From Puffinus mauretanicus (lineage: Eukaryota; Chordata; Aves; Procellariiformes; Procellariidae), in contig JAJKFH010000611.1 of NCBI GenBank assembly GCA_023333565.1, positions 1,240,001-1,304,000 of the forward strand: a stretch of 64,000 bases of DNA. Direction: 5' to 3'. Below, piece after piece: positions 1-12,802 of the stretch. Under the pieces are notes generated by a model. The model saw only the letters and a program-made list of their open reading frames with translations, had not been told where the DNA came from and made no database searches. Position 1 is the first letter of the stretch, and the number at the start of each line of letters is the position of its first letter. A program made the position numbers and the translations under genes.

Positions 1-1159
1 AAACATACTACTTAATAAAAATCTCCAGATCGCATCTAATACTATTTTATTCTTGCACAAATGTTGAGATAAAGTTGGATTTTGTTCAGCTTTCCTATTA
101 AATATCCTGAGACTGGGCAACAAAGATTGTCAACAGACACATTGGGTAGAGATTATGAGAATTAGGCAAGTTCAGGGATTTTGCCAAGTTATATTTTGTA
201 TTCATCTTTGATAGCTCTAATACTTGTTTATAAAAAGCCAACACTGCAGTTACTTAAACATCTGGGGATACTTGGTGTCTAGTCTAGGATAAAATTCAGA
301 GTAACTTCCCAGCTTTGGTGTTTGTCATATTCATAAGGTAGAGCCATCTCAGGATGACCCCAGAAATATTTAGATAGATCAGTCAACATAAAATTTAAAA
401 ATTATCTCTTTAACAATCAAATACTTCCACTAAAAGCTTACTTAGATGGTAAGATGATTTTATTGCAGTGACTTTTTACTTTTTAAAGGTACTTAACATT
501 AATAATATTATTCATTTCATTCAATTGCCCTAGGTAATTCATGTCATTACTGGTGACTTGTGGGACCCAGTATGTCTCTTGTGTAAGACCACTAAACCCC
601 AAAAAAACATGCTGGGAATTAATTCAGTCATTGATACTGGTATTTATCCTATCAGTTAGATCTGTGATTTACAGCACTGATGTTCATTTACTAATCATCT
701 CATGAAAAGGCTGTCTTGAGAAATGCGTAATACCAAGTGATGAAGGAAAGGCATTTATAAATTTTAAATCAACAAGAATCACTGCTGTAGGGCAGAAAAT
801 AAAGCTTTGAGTAATCAGGACAACCTAACAAACTGTATCTGCTCAGAACAAGGTAGCACTGCTGAGCCACAATTTGAAGTCATTAGGTGGCTATGACATG
901 CAGTGTGTAGCTTTCAGCACACTTCAGGCTTCTCCAACAAGTTCTCCCTGGCCAGAAAACGATGGAACAATGCTTACAGCATCTGTGACCATTTCCAGTG
1001 TTCTGGGAAGCACAGTTGCAGAGTTACGACTGCTGTCATTTATGTGCGCTCATCTGAGCTATTTGGATGACTGCTCCAATCCCTCTGGCACTCAGGTGTC
1101 TCACTAACATGAATGAATTTATTCTCCTCAAAACAAAAATACATTCTTCTCATTGAACA

Positions 1160-1250
1160 GGTAGGAAACTGAAGCACAGAGAGACTGAGCCTTGCCAAAA
1201 GTCACTTGGAGAACAGTGTGGGTGGCAGAGCTTGAAATCCAGCTCACTTC
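1160..1250 (+). repeat. MIR-type SINE relic (core region)
   Basis: The stretch reads like the conserved MIR core: a 'gaaactgaagcacagagag' block, then a 'gccaaaagtcact' block, then 'ggtggcagagcttgaaatcc'. The order and spacing match the mammalian-wide interspersed repeat family, which also survives as rare relics in birds. Only part of the element remains and no tRNA-like head is recognisable. Confidence 0.6.
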
Positions 1251-4200
1251 AATTAGCCATGGGACCACGTTGCTCTTTGCCATCTACCAGCTTCCAAAGG
1301 GTTGTAAGCAGATTGTAAACACATATGTTGCACCCTGAAAGTAAGTTTTCTGAAAATAATGGTATTGAGTTTACAAGCTAAGCCCCCCTCCCTCCACAAA
1401 CACAGAGTCAGTCAGAGTCTCACTCTACTTTGCTCCTTGCGAGAGGGTGCCTCACTCTGTGCCTTGTCACTGCTCTGGGGTGAAATAATGCAAGAAGCTA
1501 CTGTCTGCCTCATCTATGGTAGGAACTGGACGGTGTATGGTGAATGAGGCTTGCAAGAAGAGGCAGGCTGCTCTATGAATAAGCAGGCTGAATGCTAGCT
1601 CAGCCGGGATTCTACTTACACTGACCACCTTATCACTAACGCTATAGTTTTATGACCAGTTTATACTCATACCTACAGCTTTACTGACAAAAGAAGAAAT
1701 CCAGCCTCTCTGTAGCTCTTTGACTTTTGCCAGCACAAATGTTCGTGCAGCAGACTGGTAAATCAAATAATGTAAATTATCTGAGTTAAAAGTCATTCAG
1801 AAAAAAAAATGGTGTTCTGCTGGATCAGTTGCTCAGTCACTGTGCAGCTACAGGAACATTTGTGGGCAGGTGAGGAAGACAGCAGAAATATATGACTAGG
1901 GAAAGGAGAGCTAGGACGGCTTCTTCCAGCCACAGAGCCAGCTTATGGCAGCTTAAAGCAATCATGAAGCGACAGTGTTAGTCTCCTCCTCCTCCTGCTG
2001 TTTCAAGCCTTCTAGCCCTAGCTGTATACTTCACACTGGGGTCATCCGGGTTCTTCCCCCAATTGCCAGGACACAGCAGTGAGCTCTGGAAGAACAAGAG
2101 AGAGGTACCAGCTATGGCTTGAAGCAGCTACTGAAGATCTTGCCTGGGTCTAGGCTGGAAGCAGCATGAACCTTCAAGGAATTTGACTGCAGTTCTCCAG
2201 CAAGGTCTTGCTGACCCGTTGGCTTCTGACAGACTTGCAATTTGAGCACTTGGGAAAGATGTTAAGAAGGTGAGAAGAAGTCTATCCTTATCACAACAGC
2301 CTTCTCTGGCAAAATCCAAGTTTCTTCTCTGAAGCACAGAGGCACTACTGTTTCTCTAAGGAAAAATAAACAGCTTCTCTTTATTGCTGAGTCAAATTGT
2401 GTGCTATTCTCTGGTCTTTTTGCCGAAGGAGCAGAACCACTATGAATGAACTTTTCCCACATGTTTTGAAGATTAGCTATGTTTTAATGAACTCGAAACA
2501 CTAATAGGAGATGTTGAGAAATTAAGAATATCAGTATCATCTATAATTACCTCTTCTGTTACCCATACAAGCAACTTCAAGCATTAATTAAAGCTGTAAG
2601 TTAAATAATACGTTTCACAATGTCCTATATATAGTCTTTTCTTTTTGATGTACAAAATGTCATATTATTGCATGATAGGAGTTTAAAATGTATCCCTTAT
2701 TTAAAGCAGGGCGGATTGTAGGTCATTTATCTTAATCTCTGGGTATTATTACTAAATTCAGTGTCAACACTGTGCTTCCCTGTATAAGATGACTGGCCAG
2801 TGGGATATGTTCATTAGCCTAGAAACTGATTTTTCAAGAATATCAAGTTGTAACTTATAGTTATGCAACTCTGATGTCAGATCACAATTTGGCCACCCTC
2901 CTGCTTTCTCCTCTGTATCAGGTAGGCACATTAATTGTTGGCTTTCCTATCGAAATTTTTTCAGCATGCTGAACTCTTCAACATTAGCTAGGGGATAGAG
3001 TTATGAAACTCCCACTGAAATAACTGTCAGCTGATTGGGAGGCCTGGTGTCTTCTGGCAAGCTTTGCATATCTCACTGATAACATGTCAAGGAGATAAAA
3101 ATGTAGATGGTTTAATACCATCGGTAGTAAGCTCTTTTCATACCAATAGTTTACTTAAAATTGCCTAGTGCAGGGGAGGGAACCGTCGGCTGCCAGTCCT
3201 CCCTCAGCTATCCCTGCCCTGCCTTCCCATCCCAGCCAGGAGGCATGCTAGGGGAGGAAGGAACATATTGGAGTGGGAGGGAGAGACACCAGAGAACAAA
3301 CTGTTCATTCAAGTGGCTTGTTTGGAGCAATTTTTCAGTGGTATAAATTAGAATAATCCTGAAGTTGCTGTAATAAATCAAGGACTGATACACCTTGTGG
3401 CATCCAGGACTGATGGGAAAGCGTAACACTTTTCTCTTCTGCCTTCTCTGAGCTTATCTACTGCACCAAGCATCTCCTGGTGTACGACAGACTAATCCTA
3501 GGTATACTAAGTCCAGACCAACATTGTACTGGTGTTACCAATGAGGTTATTTAATATTGTGTCCATTAGTCTGTAAATATACAGTCTCTTTTACAAGCAT
3601 ACCATAAAATGCCATGTCTGCCTAAGGGAATTATTAACCTAGACAGATGGCATTAATCAGTGTGCTGAGCCATGGCTGACCCTGCTCTCTCCATCTCTCC
3701 CAGATGGCTGGGTAAACTAGTGCTTGCTCGTGGGGAAATACACCAGGAGGCACAATTTAGAGACTATTCTGGGCTATCGGGCAGAACAAACTCACTAACA
3801 TGGAAACCCATTCATCTGTATAGTGTGGATTAGTGCCCTGGGGCTCTGCGGAGCAAGGATGGCGTAGCTTGAGATGGCTGAGGAGCCTGCTACCCTTAGT
3901 TGTCACCCGTGCCCAAAGAACAGGCTGCTCACAGACAGTTGCTGAACCACATGTTCAAGCTTTAAAGGAAACCATCACCAAAAAGATGTCACTAAACTGG
4001 GACAGCCCCAGGGCTGAATCAGAAATTACTTAGCCATCCACGCAGCGAGAGCAGAGTTACTTGGGATAACAGCTTCATCAGGTCATCCCCTCGCACTGAA
4101 TCCCCTGCCACATACCAGCACAGTGTACAAGTAGCACTCCTGAGTCAAGAAAAGCTATTTCCCTGCCAGTCACAAAGTGGACTGCTTGGTGTTTTTCCAT

Positions 4201-4275
4201 TTCTGTTTCAGCTCTGCTCCAAAGCTTTCCAGTTTTGAGTTTTCCTGTTGGCACTCCAAGAAGGATGTCCTTATA

Positions 4276-4339
4276 GAAATCAGGAGTGAGACTGCAGCAG
4301 CCAATTTGAAATCAGGAGTGAGACTGCAGCAGCCAATTT
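4276..4339. repeat. Perfect tandem duplication, 2 x 32 bp
   Basis: The unit 4276-4307 is repeated without change at 4308-4339 and is followed at once by a run of T. Perfect identity suggests a recent local duplication or replication slippage. Confidence 0.9.
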
Positions 4340-5716
4340 TTTTTTTTTCTGGCAAATATTGATTACTTGCAAGCTCTTCCCCCCCGCCTCTCCTTCCCTA
4401 ACACTTAATGGACTAGACCGCTCCATTTCCAAAGAGGCAATGGAAACCACCAGCTGATGGCCAAATGGCTTTGCTCAACCAGCAGGAGGGGAGAGTTAAG
4501 GCTGGCAGTGGCTGATAGCCTCACATTTGTAAATACAGTGTGTGAGGGGGAAAAATCATGCTTTTATATGGTTTTAACATCTCTTCATTTTGTTAGTCTG
4601 GTATAAGGTATTATTTGTTTTCAGTAACCTGATTATTTTAGAGAACCTAGTTGGTTTGAAGTAAAGACAAGCCACACCACTTTTCCTTAGCCAAATTTCC
4701 AAAATTCCTTCTGCCTTCAGAGCAGTAAGGCTCTCCATCACATCCCTGAGTGTGCTCATTTATAACCTGACTAAAGGTACTGAATAAAATAGAGAGAGAG
4801 GAAGAAATATTTAATTCTCCTTCCCATGTGAGAGTTGGCTGTAAGAAGAATGCACAGTAGCATCAAGAAACCCTCCTCCTTACCAGGAATCTAAAAAGCA
4901 GGTGCTGTTGCTACATCCATCCATAACGCTAAAGGGAAACATTCACCAGAACAGCAGGTATGCAGTGACAGTAACAGTAAACTTACTCTATATGAGGTCA
5001 CTTAGGTTAAGAGAAGTACTAGCACGATTTCTAAGTCATGAAATGTTATTTCCTTGCCAAGAGCCCAATATTACTCCATTTCATTCTAGACAACCTGTGG
5101 CTAATACCTCTTGGGGATACTCTCACTGAAGTAAGGGCAATCTAGCACTAACTCTACAAGCTGATTTGATTCGGTGAAGTAGCATCTTCTCTTTTCAATA
5201 CAGAGTGAAGTGTACACTCAAAGTGTCCCTCCATACACACTTTGAGTCATAAAAATGAATTAATGACAATTTACCTTGGAGAGCTTGGGTTTCTTCTGTA
5301 AACAAAGCTGAACAAATGTCTCTCCCAGGACCTCTTATTTGTTAATCCAAAGCTTATGTCTCCCCTCTTTCTCCATTCTAGTGCCAATATTCATTATCGC
5401 GCTGCCAGATGCACACAGGTACATTTCCATCACTCCTTATCACCTCCCATGGCTTCTCACACCATGCTCAGGTACCAGGAGCCACTGTTTTGACAGGCAG
5501 GATGGTGGTTATGTTAAACTCTGCCAGGCTGTCAGGCAGGTTTCCAAACTCTGTGACTCTCTGTAGTCTTTGCTATTGTGAACAATAAGACAAATTCAAT
5601 ATAATGGACTACATTCCCCTTCACTGGGGAAAACAGACACGGCATACTGAAGTCAAATGATCTAAGCAGGATAACTGGGGCACTGTGCACAAACAGACAG
5701 AAATACCTATGCTCAG

Positions 5717-6280
5717 ATTCATAGTAAAATAGAACTGTAAGAGACCTCACAAGGTACCTAATCTTTCCTGCTGTCTCAGGAGAGTATCTGCCAGATCTAT
5801 GTCTTTCTTGGCATGCGTTTGTCAAAAGTTTTTAAAGACCTCCAATGATGGAGATGTCTCCCTGGTTATCCAGTCTCCCTGGATAGCCCTTTCTATAGTG
5901 TTTTACCATCCATCCCACTCAGAAGTTTTTCCTTAATGTCTAATATAAATATTTCTTGTTACAGTTTAAGTTATTCTGTAGTATTTCGTCCAAATGAGCA
6001 TGAAGTTTCTCTTTACAGAAACTCCTATTCCCCCAACTTGGATGTTTCTTCTTTTGAGTGAGCAACCCCAAATTTTCCTCACAGCTATATTTTCAAGGCC
6101 TTTGATTGCCCATATCTCCGTCCTTATGCTCTCTTCCACTGGCAAGCCCTTGAAGTGTGGTGCCCAGAACTGCACACAGCTCCAGCTAAGGTCTGGAGTG
6201 GTGACTAAATTAGATGGTTTAATTCTCACCTCTCTGTGCTCCTGTTGTTCACCTCAAGTTGCTTTTACCTTAGGTGTATA
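5717..6280 (-). mobile_element. Old, diverged CR1 LINE, 3' part
   Basis: On the minus strand this carries degraded versions of CR1 3' landmarks. The lower-coordinate end resembles the 'attcatag...' tail and the 'gagacctc..aggt' block. A 'cctccaatgatgga' block follows, and near 6160 there is a 'gcccagaactgcacacag' block. Divergence from the younger CR1 copies in the window is high and no reading frame is open over the whole element. The upper boundary is uncertain and may extend toward 6500. Confidence 0.65.
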
Positions 6281-7191
6281 AGATAATGTCATTGTTGAAA
6301 GAGGTTATTTTGTAAAGCATTATAATTCCCATACTCTTTTTTACAAAAATATTATATAACTGTTTGTTCCCCAACCTGTATTTGTGTGGCTGAATATCAT
6401 TTTCTGTATCGCTCTGGCATTTGTTTCTCCCGATTGTCATTCTACTTTTTCAGACCGTTTCTCTGATCCAAAAATTTTTTTAATTTATAACCCAGTCCTC
6501 CCACAACTTTGGAGCCCTTCCTAGCCTTGTGTAATCTCAAAACACTAATACTCTCCAGCCATCACCGGTCATTCATGGAAGCAGAAGACAGGGCCAGGCG
6601 CAGAAGAAACAAGGGTGTCCCTTTTGACCTCAACCTTTGCCAGCCACTCCGATTTCCTAGCCAGTTTTGTAACTGTTCCAGGATTGTTTCACGGCTGCTT
6701 TAGACCTCGTTCCCCTAGCGCGCTATGACAGTGGGAGAGGCGTAGCATAGAGGAATGCAAACGGAAATAGCTTTTATCACCTATGTAAGGGTATCGATAC
6801 GTGAGGGTAGAAGCAGAGGCGTTGGACCTTCTGCCCGGAGGCGCTGCCAGACCGCGTCCCCCCGGGCAGAGCAGACCGCCCCACCGCCGCGGCCGGGCCT
6901 CTGCCGCGCCCCGCTGCTGCACGCTGGGGCCCGGGCGCCCACGGCGCCGCCGCCCTGAAGACGGCCCCCGGGCCCGGGCGGCTGCTCCCGGCTGCACGGC
7001 CGGGGGTCGTCGCATGAAGCCCGGCCCCAGGTTTCAAGCCAGTCCCCGCCCAACCCCGCCGCTCGCCCCGTGAAGACGGCCTGCTCCCCGCCGGAGCCCC
7101 GACCGAGCGCCCCGGAGGAAGCCGGGTGGAGCCCCGGCGGGCGGGCAGGGCCCCGGGCCCCAGGGAAGAGCCGCGCCCGCGCCGCCCGTAC

Positions 7192-7322
7192 CGGTAGTAA
7201 CGGTCATCCTTGTAGGGGGTGAGGTCCTCCTTGATCTCCCGGTAGGTCTCCCGCACCCGCCTGCAGAAGCGCTTGACCTCGCCGCACAGCGGGCTCCCGA
7301 AGGCGGCGAAATCCGCCTCCAT
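7192..7322 (-). CDS. TMEM181: TMEM181 first coding exon (partial gene)
   Basis: The exon encodes the N-terminus of TMEM181, a multi-pass membrane protein. The ATG at 7322-7320 has a good context (G at -3 and +4). The 43-codon reading starts MEADFAAFGSPLC and ends KDDRYYR; the human protein, as I recall it, begins with the same acidic start, the PPLC-like motif, the basic amphipathic stretch and DRYYR. The exon ends at 7192 with a 'gtacgg' donor, splitting the Arg codon after two bases. This segment is cytosolic and precedes the first membrane helix, which is in a later exon outside the window. The gene lies about 26 kb beyond the TULP4 stop on the same strand, matching human gene order. The other frames through the exon resemble nothing known. 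Confidence 0.85.
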
Positions 7323-7420
7323 GCCGCCCCGCGCCGCCTCAAGCCCCGCGCTCCGCCATGGCGCCCCGCCAGAGCCCGCCCGGCGCTGCGCGGCCGCGGG
7401 GCGGGGGCGGCGCAGGAGCC

Positions 7421-7449
7421 GCAGCAGCGGCGGCGGCGGCGGCGGCGGC
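7421..7449. repeat. GCC/CGG trinucleotide repeat in the TMEM181 5' leader or promoter
   Basis: About eight uninterrupted CGG units follow two CAG units on the plus strand; on the TMEM181 strand this is a GCC run ending in CTGCTGC. It lies about 100 nt upstream of the TMEM181 ATG, so it is probably in the 5' UTR or core promoter. Confidence 0.85.
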
Positions 7450-7750
7450 AGGGGCGGGCCCTCGGCGCACGGCCCGCGCCCGCGGGGACGGTGGGAGCCG
7501 CTTCAGCACCACGGAGAGGGGCGGCCGGTGCGTGCCGCCGCGGCTCGGGGGAGGCCTTCGCCCCCGCCCCGCCGGCGTGCCAGTGGTTTGGGCTGCAGGA
7601 GCAGGCGGGAGGGCCGGGGGCTCTGGCTGCGGTGCCGAAAGCCTCTCGGCTCCCCACGACAGCTGATGCCGGGCAGCCGGGTCTCCCCCGGCCCGGTCTC
7701 CCGCCCGGCTCGGCTCTGCCCTCTTCTCTCCCACCCGCAGCTCCCCTGGG

Positions 7751-10700
7751 AAGTAAGCAAAGACCTCCCATTACCTCTGCTGAAAATACCTGATTTTTAA
7801 AAATAAAACTGTTTTGTTCTTAGAAACATACCAGCTCTCTTTAAAATGAATGTCCTGATTTTTATTGCCTCTTCTACCCAACTTTAATAAGGCCAATTTG
7901 CACCACCAAAGAAGGCCTAACATGCGTAACGGAAGTCCCATGCTAAATCCACTTTTCATGGCCATAATGCTGTAAATGGTCCAACATCGAGAATGAAGCT
8001 GTTCAGATTTTTAGAGTGGCTTCTGCTGAGCTTCAGTCAATTTGCAGAGTGCCATGTTAGCTTCATTTGTATTAAACTTCTCTTCATAAACACATTCACA
8101 TTTAAACTCTGTTTTAAATTATTATATCAATCCAAACCTTAATAATTCCCATGAATTAATGGCAATGATGGTATCCATATTAAATATGAAAATACGTTAC
8201 TATTGCTATGTCATTATTGTTTCCAGAGAGTATAAATATAGAAGTCTGCTATACTGCCCCTCCCATGTAAATACCTTCCCCATTCACATTCGGGAAGCTG
8301 GACTGGTTTTTTTTCAGCATTGCCTTTACTTCGTATTTTATCACATACTAGAACATGCACTTTTACTTAAAAGCCCACTTCAATGTCTCACCAGTATGTG
8401 GTGACAAGAGGTTATTCCTGGTGGTGCAGTGGGAGAGGGACAATACGTCTGCCCCAGCAGGTGGAGGAGAGAGAGGGGAAGGATCACCTTTGATTGAGAA
8501 TTTCTATTTCCTAACTCTGAATATTTCTAAGCCTGAGAAGAAGTAGCAGCAGGATAAAAGCCACATGCGCATTTAGGCTGGAGACTAGAAGGTTCCTAGC
8601 AACCACGGGACAGTTGCTCTGGAGCAGTCTGCACGGAGGAGCAAAGAGCCCGGCCAGTGTTAGGGTAGAGCCTGACCAGCTTCTGAGTGGCTGCTGTGAA
8701 ACCTGGGTTCAGGCTCAGCAGGTCCCTCGCACTTCTGTGACTGTCTGTATGCTACTAAAATTCTTTGTTATGTGTCATGAATGTGCTGCTTCCAGCTCTC
8801 AGGCTGAGAGGGAGGAATTATCAATGGGATCTTTAAATATTTACCAAAATATTTTGGTGAATAAAACATTTAAGGCTTCAGCTGAGTAACGACACATTCA
8901 CTGCTGGGAGTTATGCAATTAGTGTAGCAAAGTAATAAAAAATAGGCTTAAAGATTAAAAACTGATCACCATTTAATTACTTACAACTAAGTGACCTCTA
9001 TTGCATTTATTTCTCAAAAAAAAGACCCTAAAAAAACAGGGTTTGCTTGAGGGCGCAAAGCAGCACCATTAGAAAGATGCAGTCTAGTTTCCTCCCTGCC
9101 GTGCTGAACGTTATCCAGACTGGTTTCAAACTGTGTCTGTCCCCCGTACTGCGGGTGCCACAGGAGGAAATCACAGCCCCTGTGGAAGGCTGCCAGTCAG
9201 GCCTGCAGGTTACTCGCACAGAGAAGGTCTTAGCACCGACCATGTACTAACCCACCAACTTCTGCTACCAAAAAACCCCAGACGTTGTTTCAACTAACAA
9301 TTACCAAACATTACAGGATTAAAATTACTGGGCTTGTGAATAGTAAAGTTGGCAACTGTGTGAAGACTCAGGCTAATGGTGTATTCCCATTGTGGTCTGT
9401 ATTAAACTCTCAAAGACTCTAAGAAGGTAAGGAAATAATTCTGAGTCTCCAAAGATCAACATGTCGATAAAACAAGCAGCGCACAGTTGTATGCATGCGC
9501 CAGTTTTCAGTGCATGGCCTCCTCTGCCTGGGGAATGACCGGACACTGAAAGCATGCAGAGCTGCACCGGCCGTGCCTTGCGCAGCCCAAGGGCTAAGCA
9601 CACGGGTGGTCTGTGAAGCTCAGCCACCTGAAAGGGACTTGGAGAAAATGGTACTGTAGTTAGAACTCTGGCCCGCTGCTTTTTGAAAAAGTGTGGCCCT
9701 TGCTACACAGGAGCAATTCCTAGGTAACATTTCCAAGGGAAAAAAATTAGCTTCCATCCAAATGTTGTCTTCAAAGAAATTTCAGGTTTTCTTTTTTTTA
9801 TTAAATGAGAAAAATGTTAAAACAGACTTTTAATATTAAACAGGCACTTCTATTAAAACTGCCAATCTATTTTCTTTTGTCAACACCTAATGAATGGAAC
9901 ATTTCAATTAGCTGTTCACTTACCCCCAGCCCTGCAGATGCTAACAGATCGTGCTTCTACCTTTATCGGTTGTCCTTCTTTCCTGCCCGTGCAGTTACAG
10001 CACAGATTGGGCTGGCACAGAAAAGCGTTTGGTTCTGCAGGAAGCAGGGCTTCAGTAAAAGCAAAGGGAGGTCAAGGTTTCATAGACAGCTTTGCAAACA
10101 AGATGCAAGCGTAACCAACAAATTACTTGCACTGGGACTCTGAGAAGTATGACTTGCCCTGTTCATTTCAGGGCACCCTAATATATTTATCCAAGCACAG
10201 CACCTTCTATGTCAACCTTGGTTTGCTGCTTTTCACAGTACATAATAAAAGAGAGGCAGCATCAAACCGCATCTAAGAACAAACCAATCTAAAGTAATAC
10301 GGAGACTCCTACAAATCTCAGTTAGAATTTAAGCATCTGGAACTCAATTCATCCCCCGAGTCCTTCTGGACTTCATGAGGGAGAGCAAAGCCCCAAGAGT
10401 CTAAGACTAAGAGGTGATCAAACTCAACATCTGTTCCATGCATTCATCGTATCAAGTCACGCAGACAGAGTTTATTTTGAAGGTGGAGCTTAACAGAAGT
10501 CCCCCACATAATTTTTGTTCCTGATTCTCCCCCTGTGTATAGTAAGCCTTTTACAGCATCAGCCACATGTATTAAATTGTGATAGTAGCTAAATATAAAG
10601 TTTGGCAATCCACGTAAAAGCACCAGGATTATTACTCTGGGCTCTTTCAGAAGCAATAGCAGCTGGTGCTGAGAAGTTAAGGGAATAAATGCTGCCAACT

Positions 10701-12368
10701 CAAGTCCCTCTTTTTTCAGCAAAGGAACAAAACCCACAAACAAGCAGAAGTCCAGCTGCTTAGCAAATACTTTCTCCTTCAAAATTGTTTTTAGCCGGAG
10801 AAAGGCAGTAGTGGCAGCTGCTAGCTGAAAAGGACAACTGCCTTTTTTCTTCTGAGTAGAGTTAAGGACTGGCACATCAGATGGCACAGAAACAAGCACA
10901 CATCCACACTGACTCTCCCTAGACGAGAGAGTCTCTGCTGCTGCTGTCCAGTTGCAAATATGCCCCTGAATCTTGCCGCATACAGGAGTTGTCAGGGAGT
11001 ATCCCCCACATTGCATGAGTAGAAACTCTGCTAAGCCCCACAGAAACCTCAGGACTTTGGTCCACTTTGCCCTCTTCTCCGCTGCTGCCTTGATTCTGGA
11101 AGAGAATAACCCCTGCCTCGCCCCAGGCCATCATGGCTTGACTGTCTCCTCCTGTCAGAAAACTACTTTGTCACAGCTAATCAGTTATGTGATGACAACT
11201 GTTGCCACATAGCCCTGGCTGCAGAGGATCACAGCAGCGTGCTGGGGACAGAAAGGTCGGGGGAGCTCAACAGGAGCGCAGCGGCGCTCACCATGAAGCA
11301 AGGCTTCTCATTTATGTGAAGAGGTGGCACAGGGACATCAGCTGGGACAGCCCCTGACAGATCATCCATAACAAATCAACTCTGAGCTGACAGGGGCTTT
11401 GGAGCCACAGCTGCTCTTGTCATCGCTGGGAAGAATAAAGCTCTACACAGCTGGCTGCAGCTGGCAGTCCCGACTCTCATAGCAGCAGCAAGAAAGACTC
11501 ATCTCTCTCTCTTTGTATCTTCGGAGATGAATCTTGCCTGAATCTGTCCTGCTTTGAAGAGACATGAAGACAAGCAAATAAAATAAGATTTATAATCTCT
11601 TTTGATCAAAAGTTAAGAAGAATCTCTTGCAAGGTGATTTCAAGGATGACAAAGAGGAAGCCCTAATCACACCTGATTCACGCTCTTGTCTATCTCTTAG
11701 TATGGCTGGGTTGCTCTTTTCTTGACTGCTACGTAGAAAGCAATGGGAAGACTTAAATGGCCTAATTGGGAGCATGAGCAGGCTGTCTGTCCTATATAAA
11801 TTAACAGTTTAATATGGTGTTCCAGTGTGATTACTAGCTTTCAAATGTCAACTATACTTCGAATAATAATTACCAGTGGCATATATTAGCTTAAATATCC
11901 TACTTGTATTAAAAGAAATACTTGTAAGGGAAATAAAAACTCAACAACTTGTGATATCTAGCTAACAACGAGTGATGACTTAAGAGTAACTGCATATTTT
12001 TAATTGCTGCTTACTTTTTGTATTTTGGTTACCTTAGTCAATGAAACAGATCACCACCTTTACTTTTCAGTTCTCACACAGCATATTGCTACAAGTGTAC
12101 TTCAGAGAAAATTTTAAACACAATGTTCAACCACATAGCTGTATTTTTCTAAAAAGTTTTAAAATATTTGAGAAAATACATGTAATGTCATATCCTGCCA
12201 GTTTTATTGTATCTGTTTCAAGCAAAACACCTTTGTTTTGATTTTAAGATGCCTGTTACCCTTCCTTTGAAAGTCAGATCTCTTGTGAGATATAATCTCA
12301 TCTCTCAAGAATATTTAGGATTAATTGACTAATAATTATGCAAATTATATGACCTCAGACTAAAAATG
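7751..12368. other. Intergenic DNA without a recognised gene
   Basis: AT-rich single-copy DNA lies upstream of the TMEM181 promoter. The only long frame is 10444-11016 on the minus strand (190 codons). It has no family match I recognise, no splice context and unremarkable composition, and it is discussed as a finding. I saw no clear repeat family, RNA gene or exon. Confidence 0.5.
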
Positions 12369-12566
12369 TGTGGTGGGTTGACCCTGGATGGGCAGCCAAA
12401 CTCCCACCCAACTGCTTGCTCACTCCCCCACCCTGCCCTGCAACCACCTGGACAGGGGAGAAAAGAAAAAGAACAGGAGCAAAAAAGCTTGTGGGTAGAG
12501 ACGAAGACAGGGAGATCATTTGCCAATTACTGTTGGGGGCAAACCAGACTTGACTTGGGGAATTTA
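12369..12566 (+). mobile_element. Fragment of an avian endogenous retrovirus LTR
   Basis: It begins with the TG terminus and 'tggtgggttgaccctgg', characteristic of a widespread avian LTR group. A 'ctggacaggggag' block, a 'gacagggagatcat' block, a 'gccaattac' block and 'gacttgggg' follow in the expected order. The fragment stops in the LTR body, where CR1 sequence begins without a break. No viral genes are present. Confidence 0.7.
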
Positions 12567-12802
12567 ACTTTAGGTTTAGACTGGACATTAGGAAAAATTT
12601 CGTTACTGAAAGAGTGGTCAAACATTGGAACAGGCTGCCCAGGGAAGTGGTAGAGTCACCATCCCTGGAAGTATTTAAAAGACATGTAGATGAGGCGCTT
12701 AGGGACATGGTTTAGTGGGCATGGTGGTGTTGGGTTGACGGTTGGACTCAGTGATCTTAGAGGTTTTTTCCAACCTTAATGATTCTGTGATTCTATGATT
12801 CT
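12567..12802 (+). mobile_element. CR1 LINE, 5'-truncated 3' end
   Basis: The sequence has the end of the CR1 3' region: 'agactggacattagg', 'ggaacaggctgcccaggga', a 'tggactcagtgatctt' block and 'ccaaccttaatgattct', ending in ATTCTATG-type tail units. The 5' side joins an LTR fragment directly. Confidence 0.9.

Larger units (their letters stand above)
1..6789 (-). other. Probable TMEM181 intron 1; no exon seen
   Basis: This lies downstream of the TMEM181 first-exon donor on the minus strand, so by inference it is intron 1. I looked for the next expected exon, which should encode the first membrane segment, and did not find it; it probably lies beyond the left edge. The open frames here are short and resemble no family I know. 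The recognisable contents are a MIR relic, a 32-bp tandem duplication and an old CR1 copy, listed separately. The rest looks like ordinary AT-rich intronic DNA. Confidence 0.6.
6790..7750 (-). promoter_or_regulatory. CpG island, promoter region of TMEM181
   Basis: Composition changes sharply from AT-rich flanks to very GC-rich, CpG-dense sequence over about 950 bp. The island contains the TMEM181 first coding exon (7192-7322). Sp1-type GC boxes are visible at about 7398-7410 and 7450-7460, upstream of the ATG on the minus strand. There is no clear TATA box, as expected for a CpG-island promoter with dispersed starts. The transcription start cannot be fixed from sequence, and a divergent plus-strand transcript is possible. 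Long open frames in other frames here are products of the base composition. Confidence 0.8.

Noticed and set aside
7034..7771. 245-codon minus-strand ORF and other long frames in the CpG island
   Set aside because: Low-complexity Arg/Ala/Gly/Pro translations caused by GC content. Only the 7192-7322 frame matches a known protein start.
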